The position numbers were made by a program, and so were the translations under genes. This document shows positions 54,442 through 63,262 of a stretch of DNA of 64,000 nt, piece after piece; the stretch's first letter is position 1, and every line of letters begins with the position of its first letter. Source of the stretch: Pseudoalteromonas ulvae UL12 (GTDB lineage: Bacteria; Pseudomonadota; Gammaproteobacteria; Enterobacterales; Alteromonadaceae). The stretch covers positions 744,001-808,000 of the forward strand of contig NZ_AQHJ01000035.1 of NCBI RefSeq assembly GCF_014925405.1. The letters are read 5' to 3'. Under the pieces are notes generated by a model. That model was given only the letters and a program-made list of their open reading frames with translations. It was not told the DNA's origin and did not search any database.

Positions 54442-55218
54442 TTAGTAATCGCCTGCAGGTGTCTGGGTGATTTCAGGGGCACGCTCAGTTAAAACAAGTT
54501 GTAAATTGTGCAGTAATCCCGAAGCTCCAAATCTAAAATGTTCAGGGTTTATCCATTGCGGGCCCATAATTTCAGTTGCTAAGTTGAGATACTCGCATGC
54601 TTGTTCGAGTGTTTTAACTCCTCCAGCGGCTTTGAAGCCAACAGATTGATTACTTTGTTTAATCACATTGAGCATGACAGAGGCAGCCAAAAGCGTTGCA
54701 TTGATAGGCACTTTACCTGTACTTGTTTTGATAAAATCCGCACCAGCCTCAATGGCGAGTTCACTGGCTCGTTTAATGAGTGTCTCATCGGCTAACAGGC
54801 CAGATTCTATAATCACTTTGAGTGTACGTTGACCACACTCGTTTTTCACCGCTTGGATCAGCGTGAGCACTTTTTCCTCATCCCCATTCATCAGTGCCTG
54901 ATAGGGCATAACACAATCTATTTCATCCGCGCCATTATCAAGAGCCTGTTTGGTTTGAGCGATCACCATGTCTAACGGATCATTGCCGCTTGGAAAATTG
55001 ACCACAGTCGCAATCAATACCTGAGATAAAGCGAGTTGCGCTAAGGTGGTTTTCGCTAATGAAATAAACTGAGGGTAAACACATAACGCTGCAACGTGAA
55101 GCCCGTTGGTGTGTGCTTGGTGGCATAATTCAATAATATTTTGTTCAGTATCTGAATCATTTAAACTAGTGAGATCAATTAATTGTAATGCCTGCTTGGC
55201 ATAGTCATATTGTTTCAT
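54442..55218 (-). CDS. deoC: Deoxyribose-phosphate aldolase
   Basis: A 258-residue class-I aldolase splitting 2-deoxyribose 5-phosphate to acetaldehyde and glyceraldehyde 3-phosphate. The Schiff-base lysine is in ADFIKTSTGKV, the second lysine in VGFKAAGGVKT, and the aspartate dyad in EIDCVMPYQALMN. The length matches E. coli DeoC (259). No other deo genes are beside it, so it is separate from a deoABCD operon. Its neighbour on the same strand is the sugar kinase with a terminator in between. Confidence 0.96.
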   Translation of the reverse strand: MKQYDYAKQALQLIDLTSLNDSDTEQNIIELCHQAHTNGLHVAALCVYPQFISLAKTTLAQLALSQVLIATVVNFPSGNDPLDMVIAQTKQALDNGADEIDCVMPYQALMNGDEEKVLTLIQAVKNECGQRTLKVIIESGLLADETLIKRASELAIEAGADFIKTSTGKVPINATLLAASVMLNVIKQSNQSVGFKAAGGVKTLEQACEYLNLATEIMGPQWINPEHFRFGASGLLHNLQLVLTERAPEITQTPAGDY

Positions 55219-55375
55219 TTATTACCTACTGACTAAAAGTGGGATGCGATAACGCGCGGCTCTTAAACGCGGACTTGGTTCCTTGAAGACTTAGCAATTG
55301 GCTAATTTAAATCCGTTTAAACCAATACACCCTTAGTAAACCCCAAACTGCTGTCAAACACCAGATCTGAGTATG

Positions 55376-55399
55376 AAAAAAGCCTACATTCAATAGGCT
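55376..55399 (-). terminator. Terminator of the isomerase-kinase operon
   Basis: On the minus strand AGCCTA / TAGGCT with loop TTGAATG, followed by a run of T (55376-55380). It lies 15 nt beyond the kinase stop. Confidence 0.75.
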
Positions 55400-55413
55400 A
55401 TGACAAATAGAGG

Positions 55414-56349
55414 TTAGAGATCGTTTGTTGAAGGGAGCGCCGAAAATGAGCCATAGCGCGTCACAGTGACTGCTGCACATTTTGCACCGAACTCTGCGGC
55501 ATTAATAATCTCAGTTGTATTTAACTGTGTGTGATCAATTGCCTGTTTATCTAAGTAATACAAAACACCCGCCATAAAGGAGTCACCGGCTGCGGTGGTA
55601 TCACACGCAGCAACAGGGGAAACATTAATTTGAGAGATTTGATCTTGGCTATGAATGGTGATGGGTCGATCACCATCGGTAATGATCAGGTGTTTAACAC
55701 CTAAGCCTAAACAACGTGTAATTGTTTGCTCATCCGAAATACTTTTATGACTATTTTTCGATAAGAAAGTTAATTCTTCTTTGGCGAGTTTAACAATGTG
55801 AGACTGCGATAGGCACTGCCAGATACGTTCAGCGGTATAGCGTTGATGAGGCCATAAATTTAATCTTAAGTTCATGTCGAAACTAATGATCAGACCATGC
55901 TGTTTGGCGAGTTCAACTCCAGCCATGGTTGCCTGATGAATGCTTTTTTCTGTTAGGCTGTTACTACAAAAATGAAAGTAGCCATGAGAGGCAAACATCT
56001 GCTGATCGAATTGTTCGGCTTTAAACAGCAGATCGGCAGCTGGGGGGCGATAAAAACTAAATGACCGTTCGCCTTGCTCATCAAGTGATACAAATGCAAG
56101 GGCTGTTTTTGCCACTGATGTCGCGACGCAATAATCGACATTCACTCCGAAGTCTCTGAGCTCTTGATGTAAAAAATCACCAAACATGTCATTCCCTAAC
56201 ATACCGCAAAATGAACTTTTTCCACCGAGTTTACTGATCCCAACAGCAACATTGGCGGGTGCACCACCTGCATACTTAGTAAATGATTCAGGTGTTTGTC
56301 CATCAGATAAAAAATCAACCAGCACTTCACCAAAACAAATCACACTCAT
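55414..56349 (-). CDS. PfkB-family sugar kinase, probable fructokinase
   Basis: A 311-residue PfkB carbohydrate kinase. Signature 1 is KYAGGAPANVAVGISKLGGK, signature 2 CDTTAAGDSFMAGVLYYL with the catalytic Asp, and the start is MSVICFGEVLVDF. The start at 56349 is fixed by AAGGAGG 7 nt upstream and by the 1-nt TGATG overlap with the isomerase stop; an ATG 6 nt earlier is too close to the ribosome site. Coupling to an AGE-type isomerase suggests it phosphorylates the fructose formed from mannose (inference). Ribokinase-like alternatives remain possible, but the sequence is of the fructokinase type. Confidence 0.88.
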   Translation of the reverse strand: MSVICFGEVLVDFLSDGQTPESFTKYAGGAPANVAVGISKLGGKSSFCGMLGNDMFGDFLHQELRDFGVNVDYCVATSVAKTALAFVSLDEQGERSFSFYRPPAADLLFKAEQFDQQMFASHGYFHFCSNSLTEKSIHQATMAGVELAKQHGLIISFDMNLRLNLWPHQRYTAERIWQCLSQSHIVKLAKEELTFLSKNSHKSISDEQTITRCLGLGVKHLIITDGDRPITIHSQDQISQINVSPVAACDTTAAGDSFMAGVLYYLDKQAIDHTQLNTTEIINAAEFGAKCAAVTVTRYGSFSALPSTNDL

Positions 56350-57536
56350 CAACATGCCTCCTTTAATCTCAGTGCACGGATCACTTCATAACAGGCGCCC
56401 ATTGTATGATAATCTGTTTTACCAGCGGGACTTTTTTCATCGCTATATGCACGATTATCTCGGGTTAAAATCCGGTACCAACCACCATGGCAGTGATCAA
56501 TCATATGCTCCCAAGCGTACTGCCAAATTTTCTCATACCATTGCCAATAAATATCTTTGCCTGTTTCAATGGCCAGTAATGCCGCAGCTGCGAATGATTC
56601 AGCTTGCACCCAAAAATATTTATCGTCATCGCAAATTGATTTGTCAGGGGCAAAACCATAATAAATCCCACCATGTTCATGATCCCATGCATTATCGAGA
56701 GCAGCTAAAAATAATGCTTCAGCGCGTTCGATTAACCAAGGAGCAGGACGATGACGGTTTAAAATGAGTAACAATTTAGCCCATTCAGTTAAATGCCCTG
56801 GTTGAAATCCCCACGGGCGAAATAAATGTTTCGGATTATCGATATTGTACATCCAGTCAACTTGCCAATGCTGATCATAATGCTCCCAGATTAAACCACC
56901 CGCTAAGTGAGCTTGTCGCACAGTGATGTTGTGTGCAAGTAACAATGCTCGTTCAAGATACTCAGCATTGTCTGTTGCTTCATAACAGGTTATTAGCGCC
57001 TCGCATAAATGCATATTGGCATTTTGGCCACGGTACGGACTTGTTTGACAAAAATCATCACTGATTTCATCTAAATACAAACCATGACTTGGCTGCCAGT
57101 AATGATGCTCAAGTAAGTCCCAAGTGGCAGTTAACTCATTGATAGCATCATTAACGCCCGCTTGAATGGCAACGGCATTGGCTAACAATACAAATGCTAA
57201 GCCATAACAATGGTTTGTGCCATCAGTGACACGGTTGTCTTCAAGTAGCCAAGCATAGCCGCCATTTGCTTGGCGGTGGTGCTGGTTGAGGTAACTCAAG
57301 CCATGGCTAACTCGGGATTGATAACTATCTTGATTAAATTCGCGATAGGCCATCGCATTGTTAAACACAAAGCGAGTACTCGACACTAAATGCCGGGTGC
57401 GTGCATTGTAAACAGTGCCATCATCTTTATAAAAATGATAAAAGCCACCTTGTTGATCAAGGCTACGAGGGTCATAAAATGCCATCGTTGCTTGGATATG
57501 TTGGCGTAAAAATTTAATGGATTGAAAGTCTGGCAT
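56349..57536 (-). CDS. AGE-family sugar isomerase/epimerase, probable mannose isomerase
   Basis: A 395-residue (alpha/alpha)6-barrel protein of the N-acylglucosamine 2-epimerase superfamily, with conserved blocks GGFYHFYKDDGTVYNARTRH, HCYGLAFVLLANAVA, WGFQPGHLTEWAKLLL and FWVQAESFAAAALL. In this family the two His in GHLTEW and the C-terminal HTMGACYE-like block catalyse aldose-ketose exchange. YihS-type mannose isomerases have the same length. Mannose to fructose is inferred from the coupled kinase, the sugar transporter and the GH92 enzyme; cellobiose or GlcNAc epimerisation is less likely. The ATG at 57536 (MPDFQSIKFL) is taken; one at 57554 is possible. Confidence 0.85.
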   Translation of the reverse strand: MPDFQSIKFLRQHIQATMAFYDPRSLDQQGGFYHFYKDDGTVYNARTRHLVSSTRFVFNNAMAYREFNQDSYQSRVSHGLSYLNQHHRQANGGYAWLLEDNRVTDGTNHCYGLAFVLLANAVAIQAGVNDAINELTATWDLLEHHYWQPSHGLYLDEISDDFCQTSPYRGQNANMHLCEALITCYEATDNAEYLERALLLAHNITVRQAHLAGGLIWEHYDQHWQVDWMYNIDNPKHLFRPWGFQPGHLTEWAKLLLILNRHRPAPWLIERAEALFLAALDNAWDHEHGGIYYGFAPDKSICDDDKYFWVQAESFAAAALLAIETGKDIYWQWYEKIWQYAWEHMIDHCHGGWYRILTRDNRAYSDEKSPAGKTDYHTMGACYEVIRALRLKEAC

Positions 57537-57566
57537 GAGTAGCCCTATTAACATCTAATTGGGCGA

Positions 57567-57595
57567 ACTATACCTACTTTACCTTTTAATTGGAA
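57567..57595 (-). promoter_or_regulatory. Promoter of the isomerase-kinase operon
   Basis: On the minus strand TTCCAA (57590-57595) is followed after exactly 17 nt by TATAGT (57567-57572). The -35 lies inside the LacI-like operator, so repressor binding would block it directly. Confidence 0.6.
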
Positions 57596-57603
57596 CGCTC
57601 CAA
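57590..57603. promoter_or_regulatory. LacI-like operator between isomerase and transporter genes
   Basis: TTGGAACGCTCCAA is a dyad TTGGA-N4-TCCAA with central CG, flanked by A/T to give ATTGGA...TCCAAT. A near copy is at 59105-59118. The central CG pair and 5-bp arms are typical of LacI-family sites. Confidence 0.75.
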
Positions 57604-57670
57604 TAAAATTATTGTGATTTTAAATCCTTGCTGTGTACAATCAAGTCACTACGTTAATGGAGAGTTAAAT

Positions 57671-58939
57671 GTGAGTGAAGTGAATTTAAACCAGTCTTTC
57701 TCAACTGGCGAGACTCAAAATAATAAAAATTACCTGTTACCACTAACAGCAATGACCACTTTGTTTTTTTTATGGGGATTTATAACTGTTTTAAATGACG
57801 TGTTAATTCCTCGTTTAAAAGCCGTTTTTGATTTAAGTTATACCGAAGCGATGTTGATCCAATTTTGTTTCTTTGGTGCTTACTTTATTGTCTCGTTACC
57901 AGCAGGCATGTTGGTTCGTAAAGTTGGCTATCGTAAAGGAGTGATTATTGGTTTGACGGTCGCAGCACTTGGTTGTTGTTTGTTTTACCCCGCAGCAGCT
58001 GTGCATCAATACAGCCTGTTTTTAGCGGCTTTATTTATTCTTGCTGGTGGTATCACCATTTTACAAGTCTCTGCTAACCCTTATGTTGCAGCACTTGGCC
58101 CAGTCGAAACCGCTTCAAGTCGTTTAAATTTAGCACAAGCGTTAAATTCATTAGGGACGACGATTGGCCCGATAGTTGGGGCGGCTTTATTTTTTGGTGG
58201 CACAGGTGCGTTAATTAACGAAGCAGCACAAGCTGATTCGGTTAAAGTGCCTTATTTGATGATTGCTGGCGCGTTACTGACGATTGCTATTGTGTTTGCT
58301 TTTTTAAAATTACCTGAGCTACATGAACATCATGGCGATGAGACTGACGTTGTCGCAGAGCGACCTTTGCGTGAAGCCAAACATTTATTAATGGGTGTCA
58401 TTGGTATTTTCTGTTACGTAGGTGCAGAAGTGTCCATCGGTAGTTTCTTAGTAAACTATTTTGCAGATCCAAGTATTGCAGGCTTAGAAGAGCACGCCGC
58501 CGCGAAGTTAATTAGCTACTATTGGGGCGGGGCGATGATTGGTCGCTTTGTTGGTGCTTACCTGATGCAAACAGTTAAGCCATGGAAAGTATTAGTCTTT
58601 AATAGTGCGATGGTGATTGGCTTATTACTTCTAACGGTGAACACCAGCGGCAATCTTGCTATGTATTCGGTACTTGCGATAGGCTTATTTAATTCAATTA
58701 TGTTTCCAACAATTTTTACCTTGTCAATTGAAGGCTTAGATTCACAAACGAGTAAAGGATCGGGCTGGTTATGTTTAGCAATTGTAGGTGGCGCCATTGT
58801 TCCATTAATTCAAGGGTTTGTTGCTGATGCTGCCAATATCCAGATAAGCTTTTTGATCCCAGCTGTCTGTTATGTGTTCATTTTATGGTTTGCGTTTAAT
58901 GTGACTAAGTTACAACAGACATGGCAAGCAACAAAATAA
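57671..58939 (+). CDS. FucP/GluP-like MFS sugar transporter, probable mannose permease
   Basis: A 422-residue, 12-TM major-facilitator permease of the FHS (fucose-galactose-glucose:H+) family. TM1 is LTAMTTLFFLWGFITVLND, and LIPRLKAVFDLSYTEAMLIQ, GGITILQVSANPYVAALG and ALNSLGTTIGPIVGAALFF are family motifs. The correct start is GTG at 57671 (VSEVNLNQSF) with GGAGAG 6 nt upstream. A longer open frame begins at TTG 57590, but that reads through the operator and is not coding. Divergent from the isomerase gene. Mannose as substrate is inferred from context. Confidence 0.9.
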   Translation: MSEVNLNQSFSTGETQNNKNYLLPLTAMTTLFFLWGFITVLNDVLIPRLKAVFDLSYTEAMLIQFCFFGAYFIVSLPAGMLVRKVGYRKGVIIGLTVAALGCCLFYPAAAVHQYSLFLAALFILAGGITILQVSANPYVAALGPVETASSRLNLAQALNSLGTTIGPIVGAALFFGGTGALINEAAQADSVKVPYLMIAGALLTIAIVFAFLKLPELHEHHGDETDVVAERPLREAKHLLMGVIGIFCYVGAEVSIGSFLVNYFADPSIAGLEEHAAAKLISYYWGGAMIGRFVGAYLMQTVKPWKVLVFNSAMVIGLLLLTVNTSGNLAMYSVLAIGLFNSIMFPTIFTLSIEGLDSQTSKGSGWLCLAIVGGAIVPLIQGFVADAANIQISFLIPAVCYVFILWFAFNVTKLQQTWQATK

Positions 58940-58964
58940 GTCGGATTTTGTTAAATTAATTTGC

Positions 58965-58996
58965 ATAAAAAAGAGTGCCTTTGCACTCTTTTTTAT
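58965..58996 (+). terminator. Terminator of the MFS gene
   Basis: Stem ATAAAAAAGAGTGC / GCACTCTTTTTTAT, loop CTTT, 25 nt after the stop codon. Confidence 0.9.
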
Positions 58997-59066
58997 TTAA
59001 CCCACTGAAAAAAAACAAATTACATCCAAGTTACCCCATTCCAGTTCCCTTTTTTTACTTTACGTA

Positions 59067-59096
59067 TTGAATACGTATTCATAAACACGTTACTAT
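59067..59096 (+). promoter_or_regulatory. Candidate promoter of GH92 gene
   Basis: TTGAAT (59067-59072), 18-nt spacer, TACTAT (59091-59096). The start site would fall near 59103, right at the operator 59105-59118. A 12-bp palindrome GAATACGTATTC (59069-59080) overlaps the -35 and could be a second regulator site or chance. Confidence 0.5.
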
Positions 59097-59104
59097 TAAA
59101 TAAA

Positions 59105-59118
59105 TTGGAACGGTCTAA
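59105..59118. promoter_or_regulatory. LacI-like operator in front of GH92
   Basis: TTGGAACGGTCTAA matches the operator at 57590 in 12 of 14 positions, again with central CG. It lies just downstream of the probable start site, a classic repressing position, and 10 nt before the GH92 start codon. Confidence 0.72.
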
Positions 59119-59127
59119 ATAATTAAA

Positions 59128-61479
59128 ATGAAAATAACACATGTTTTAATACCAGCAGCAATTGGCACGATTTTCTTTTCGTCCTCACTGATAGCTAACA
59201 CAAATAATCAATGGGTTGATCCTTTCATTGGCACAGGCGGAGATGGCCATACGTTTCCGGGTGCAGTTGTACCATTTGGTATGATGCAGTTGAGTCCCGA
59301 TACAGATACCGTCATGCGGGGTGTGGATCCTCAACCCGAAATTTATAAGCGCTGCGCAGGATACCATTATGATGATCATACCATTGTTGGTTTTTCACAT
59401 ACTCACTTTAGTGGCACAGGGCATTCAGACTTAGGTGACTTATTGATCATGCCGATGATTGATACTGTTCAGATTGAGCCTGGTTCAGCAGATAACCCAG
59501 ATGCAGGCTATCGCTCACGATTTTCTCATGATCAAGAATGGGCGAGCCCCGGCTATTATGGCGTTGAACTACTCGATAGTGGTATTAAAGCAGAGCTTAC
59601 GACCTCGGAGCGAGCGGGTATGCACCAATACACCTTCAGTAAAGGACAACAAGCTCATATTATGCTTGATTTGACCAGCGCCATTTACAACTTCAAAAAT
59701 AAAGTTATTTGGAGTGACATCCGTAAAATTAACAATCGTACTTTAGTTGCCTACCGAGCAACCAATGGCTGGGCAAACAATCGACAGATGTATTTTGCGA
59801 TTGAGTTCTCTCAGCCGATTGATAACTACCAGTTTATTAATCTTGATGATAACCGGTATCGTTGTATGGATTGTTTAGGTAAAGAAAAACACTCAACAAT
59901 CGAAAACAAACAAGTTAAAGAAGCTGCGGGTAAAGCGATTAAGTTTGTCGCCAGCTTTAATAACCCGACTAAACAACCAATTAAAATCAAAGTCGGTTTA
60001 TCTGCGGTCAGTAAATCAAATGCACTTGAAAACTTACAAACAGAAATTCCAGATTGGAATTTTACAGCCGTACGGGATAACGCAGCGCAAAAATGGCATC
60101 ACTATTTAAGTAAATTTGAAGCGCAAGGCAGCGAAGCTCAAAAACGCCAGTTTTATACCTCGCTCTATCATGCACTGCAAGCGCCCTCAATTTATCAAGA
60201 TGTTAATGGCCAATATCGTGGTGTGGATGGAGAAATCCATCAAGGCAAAGATCATACTCACTATACTTTGTTTTCATTGTGGGATACCTATCGCGCATTG
60301 CATCCATTGCTCACTTATGTCGATCCGCAGCGAGTGGGTGATATGGTGCAATCTATGCTCGACCATTATCAGCAAAGTTATGATGACATGCTGCCGATTT
60401 GGTCATTTCATGGCCACGAGACTTGGACCATGATTGGTTATCATGCTGTGTCGGTGATTGCAGATGCTTATTTAAAAGGGATCCGTAATTTTAATACTGA
60501 ATTGGCACTGGAAGCCGTATTAGCCACCGCCAATAGCCCGATTTATGATGCAACAGCAGAATATAAACAGTTTGGTTATGTGCCAATGGATGTGTTGCCT
60601 GAGTCAGTTTCTATCACGCTTGAATATGCATACGACGATTTTACAATTGCACGACTCTTAGAAGCGATGGGTAAACCTAATGATGCCAACGTGTACTACC
60701 AACGTGCGTTGTCATATAAAAATGTCTTTGATAAGCAAACAGGATATATGCGAGGGCGCGATAGTAAAGGCCAATGGGATCCAGAATTTAACCCAGAAGA
60801 GGCGAAATATATGGGGCCATTTACCGAAGGAAACGCTAATCAATACACATTTTATGTACCACATGATGTACAAGGTTTGATTGATTTAATCGGTGGTGAC
60901 ACTAAATTCGAACAGCGCTTAGATGCATTATTTGACACGCATTTATCTGATGAAATGATTAAAGAGCATGAAGATATCGCCGGTTTAATTGGCAACTATG
61001 CACATGGCAATGAACCAAGTCATCATATAGCGTATTTGTATAACTACGCAGGAAAACCATGGCGAACTCAAGAGCGCATCCGACAAATTATGGATACCTT
61101 GTCATCTGATAAGCCAGATGGATTAGCCGGTAATGATGATGTCGGGCAGATGTCTGCTTGGTATATTTTCTCGGCAATGGGTTTTTATCCTGTGGCACCA
61201 GGTGATTTAAGTTATGCCATTGGTGCACCGCAATTGCCAAAAATTTCACTTAAGCTGCCCAACAAACAGGTTTTTACTGTCGAAGCGAAAAACTTAAGTA
61301 ATACGCACCAATACATTCAAACGGCGACACTGAACGGTAAGCCGTTAACGCAAAGTTTTATCACACATCAACAAATAATGGCCGGCGGGCAACTGACTTT
61401 TGTGATGAGTGATAAGCCAAATAAAGCATGGGGTCATGCCCCTAGCAACCGTCCACCTTCTCTGAGTACACTATTATGA
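59128..61479 (+). CDS. GH92 family alpha-mannosidase, exported
   Basis: A 783-residue calcium-dependent exo-alpha-mannosidase of glycoside hydrolase family 92, which trims alpha-mannosides such as the arms of high-mannose N-glycans and yeast mannan. Signal peptide MKITHVLIPAAIGTIFFSSS then IGTGGDGHTFPGAVVPFGM and the N-terminal beta domain. The (alpha/alpha)6 domain holds LFSLWDTYRALHPLLTYVD, EHEDIAGLIGNYAHGNEPSH (general-acid region and GNEPSHH) and GNDDVGQMSAWYIFSAMGF. These are full-length, canonical GH92 motifs. Linkage preference (1,2 most common) is not readable. Its stop overlaps the peptidase start by 4 nt (ATGA). Confidence 0.95.
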   Translation: MKITHVLIPAAIGTIFFSSSLIANTNNQWVDPFIGTGGDGHTFPGAVVPFGMMQLSPDTDTVMRGVDPQPEIYKRCAGYHYDDHTIVGFSHTHFSGTGHSDLGDLLIMPMIDTVQIEPGSADNPDAGYRSRFSHDQEWASPGYYGVELLDSGIKAELTTSERAGMHQYTFSKGQQAHIMLDLTSAIYNFKNKVIWSDIRKINNRTLVAYRATNGWANNRQMYFAIEFSQPIDNYQFINLDDNRYRCMDCLGKEKHSTIENKQVKEAAGKAIKFVASFNNPTKQPIKIKVGLSAVSKSNALENLQTEIPDWNFTAVRDNAAQKWHHYLSKFEAQGSEAQKRQFYTSLYHALQAPSIYQDVNGQYRGVDGEIHQGKDHTHYTLFSLWDTYRALHPLLTYVDPQRVGDMVQSMLDHYQQSYDDMLPIWSFHGHETWTMIGYHAVSVIADAYLKGIRNFNTELALEAVLATANSPIYDATAEYKQFGYVPMDVLPESVSITLEYAYDDFTIARLLEAMGKPNDANVYYQRALSYKNVFDKQTGYMRGRDSKGQWDPEFNPEEAKYMGPFTEGNANQYTFYVPHDVQGLIDLIGGDTKFEQRLDALFDTHLSDEMIKEHEDIAGLIGNYAHGNEPSHHIAYLYNYAGKPWRTQERIRQIMDTLSSDKPDGLAGNDDVGQMSAWYIFSAMGFYPVAPGDLSYAIGAPQLPKISLKLPNKQVFTVEAKNLSNTHQYIQTATLNGKPLTQSFITHQQIMAGGQLTFVMSDKPNKAWGHAPSNRPPSLSTLL

Positions 61480-62246
61480 GAGTAACAATTAAGTCACTGG
61501 CGTGTTTAAAATTGACTGTTCTTGCTACAGCTTTAATGACATCAACTGCGAGTCATAGCGAGCAGATCACGCTAAAACCGCTCTCATTTCAATCTGATAT
61601 TGGCTGGATAGGGTATCAGTTACCTAATGTGGAAATTAAAAATCAGACAGAAGCCAATCATCCTATCTGGCAATCATTGACTGTGCCGTTGATTAAACAG
61701 ATAAGTTTTAATGTGGCCCGATTGCTCTATGATAAAGTTGAGTCAGCCCCTCAACTTCCAAGCTTAGGGATTATTCTAAGTGAGTTTGAGGGTGTCGCGT
61801 TCAAAGAGGGAGATTTTAATGGGGCTACGATTAAAATCAGTCGTGGTTATCTTGCAAAATTTGAGAAATCTCATCATCAAGCAGCACTAGTCGATGAGAT
61901 AGTTGGCATTTTATATCATGAAATAGCGCATGCTTATCAACTTGATGATCATAATTACGCCGAGATTGGCCCGGTCATTGAAGGCATTGCAGACGTCGTT
62001 AGGATGCAAGCGGGATATATTGATGTCAGTCATCGTAAAGCAGGCGGTCATTATGATGCTGGTTATAAAACAACGGCATTTTATTTCGACTGGTTAATTA
62101 AACAACACCCGCATATTTCATTGCCAGTCATTAATGAGCAACTAAATCCACACGATAATATTAAGTGGTCTTGGCAAACATTCGCGGATTCGAATAAACT
62201 GATCTTAAACAGTAGTTGGCAGCAATATCAGCAACACATTTTATAA
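61476..62246 (+). CDS. Secreted basic-secretory-protein-type metallopeptidase
   Basis: A 256-residue exported protein. A hydrophobic signal (ACLKLTVLATALMTSTASHS) precedes a peptidase-like domain with the zinc-binding HEIAHAYQ (HExxHxxQ) and the downstream EGIADVVRMQAGY region that carries the third ligand in gluzincins. This is the layout of plant and bacterial basic secretory proteins (Pfam PF04450). The ATG overlaps the GH92 stop, so both are made together, which suggests the pair attacks glycoproteins: peptide backbone plus mannose glycans (inference). Ends at a strong terminator. Confidence 0.82.
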   Translation: MRVTIKSLACLKLTVLATALMTSTASHSEQITLKPLSFQSDIGWIGYQLPNVEIKNQTEANHPIWQSLTVPLIKQISFNVARLLYDKVESAPQLPSLGIILSEFEGVAFKEGDFNGATIKISRGYLAKFEKSHHQAALVDEIVGILYHEIAHAYQLDDHNYAEIGPVIEGIADVVRMQAGYIDVSHRKAGGHYDAGYKTTAFYFDWLIKQHPHISLPVINEQLNPHDNIKWSWQTFADSNKLILNSSWQQYQQHIL

Positions 62247-62274
62247 AAAAAACCGCCAAGCGGCGGTTTTTTTA
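62245..62274. terminator. Bidirectional terminator between peptidase and speB
   Basis: Stem AAAAAAACCGCC / GGCGGTTTTTTT, loop AAGC, overlapping the peptidase stop region. Convergent genes on both sides. Confidence 0.92.
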
Positions 62275-62311
62275 TAGTATTCAACAATACATCTTTGCTT
62301 GTTGGATTGCG

Positions 62312-63241
62312 TTATTTGATATCTTTATTCTGCAAAGCCCACAAATGCATTAATTCTAATGCAATTGATGCACCTGCTAGTGCCGTTAACTCTGCATGAT
62401 CATAAGCCGGTGCAACTTCAACAACATCCATGCCGACAATATTGATGTCAGTTAATAACCTAAGCACTTTCAATACTTTATCAGTTGTTAATCCACCACA
62501 TACTGGCGTGCCTGTACCTGGAGCAAACGCAGGATCTAAACAATCAATATCAAAAGTGAGATACACAGGTAAATCACCAATAGTTTGTTTGATTTGTGCA
62601 ACAATTTGTTCAGGTGTTAAATCATTCGCTTGCATGGCGTTGATCACATTGAAGCCATGTTCTTGTTCAGTGTAATCAGTACGAATACCAATTTGCACTG
62701 AATGGTGCTTATCAATGATCCCTTCATTTGGAGCATGATAGAACATGGTACCGTGATCATAACGGCTGCCGTTGCTGTAAGTATCTGTGTGCGCATCAAA
62801 ATGGATCAACGCCATTTTTCCAAACTTCTTAGCATGTGCACGCAGTAAAGGTAAGGTAACAAAGTGATCCCCACCTAAACTAAGCATCGTTTTACCTTGG
62901 TCAAGCAGAGCAGTCGCCGCTTGTTCAACCAGTTCGGTAAATCCTTCACAGTCACCTGGGGCATAGATTAAGTCGCCCGCATCAATGATTTTACAATGCT
63001 CCGTGAGCGAAAACGGCCATGGAAAACGTTTACCTTCCCACGCCAAATTAACCGACGCTCTTCTGATCGCATCTGGGCCCATACGGGCACCAGAGCGACC
63101 TGATGTGGCCATATCAAACGGTAATCCTAACACGACAATATCGGCATCAGCATTGAGTGGGTTTTGCACTAATGGCTGACGCAAAAAAGTCATAGGGTTA
63201 CTGAATAACGACGTTTCTTCACGTTGAAACAGTTGGCTCAT
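62312..63241 (-). CDS. speB: Agmatinase
   Basis: A 309-residue ureohydrolase converting agmatine to putrescine and urea. Binuclear manganese ligands are in [36 protein letters not shown] and [20 protein letters not shown]. The E. coli protein has 306 residues. The gene starts 21 nt after speA, so the two-step arginine to putrescine pathway forms one operon here. Confidence 0.96.
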   Translation of the reverse strand: MSQLFQREETSLFSNPMTFLRQPLVQNPLNADADIVVLGLPFDMATSGRSGARMGPDAIRRASVNLAWEGKRFPWPFSLTEHCKIIDAGDLIYAPGDCEGFTELVEQAATALLDQGKTMLSLGGDHFVTLPLLRAHAKKFGKMALIHFDAHTDTYSNGSRYDHGTMFYHAPNEGIIDKHHSVQIGIRTDYTEQEHGFNVINAMQANDLTPEQIVAQIKQTIGDLPVYLTFDIDCLDPAFAPGTGTPVCGGLTTDKVLKVLRLLTDINIVGMDVVEVAPAYDHAELTALAGASIALELMHLWALQNKDIK

Positions 63242-63262
63242 TTAATCATCCGCTCCTAAGCG

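Noticed and set aside
57590..57670. N-terminal extension of the MFS transporter from TTG 57590
   Set aside because: It would translate the LacI-like operator and has no ribosome site; GTG at 57671 has GGAGAG at 6 nt and gives the normal family N-terminus.
59069..59080. Palindrome GAATACGTATTC before GH92 as a second operator
   Set aside because: No second copy in front of the partner transcript at 57537-57670; kept only as a note on the promoter.
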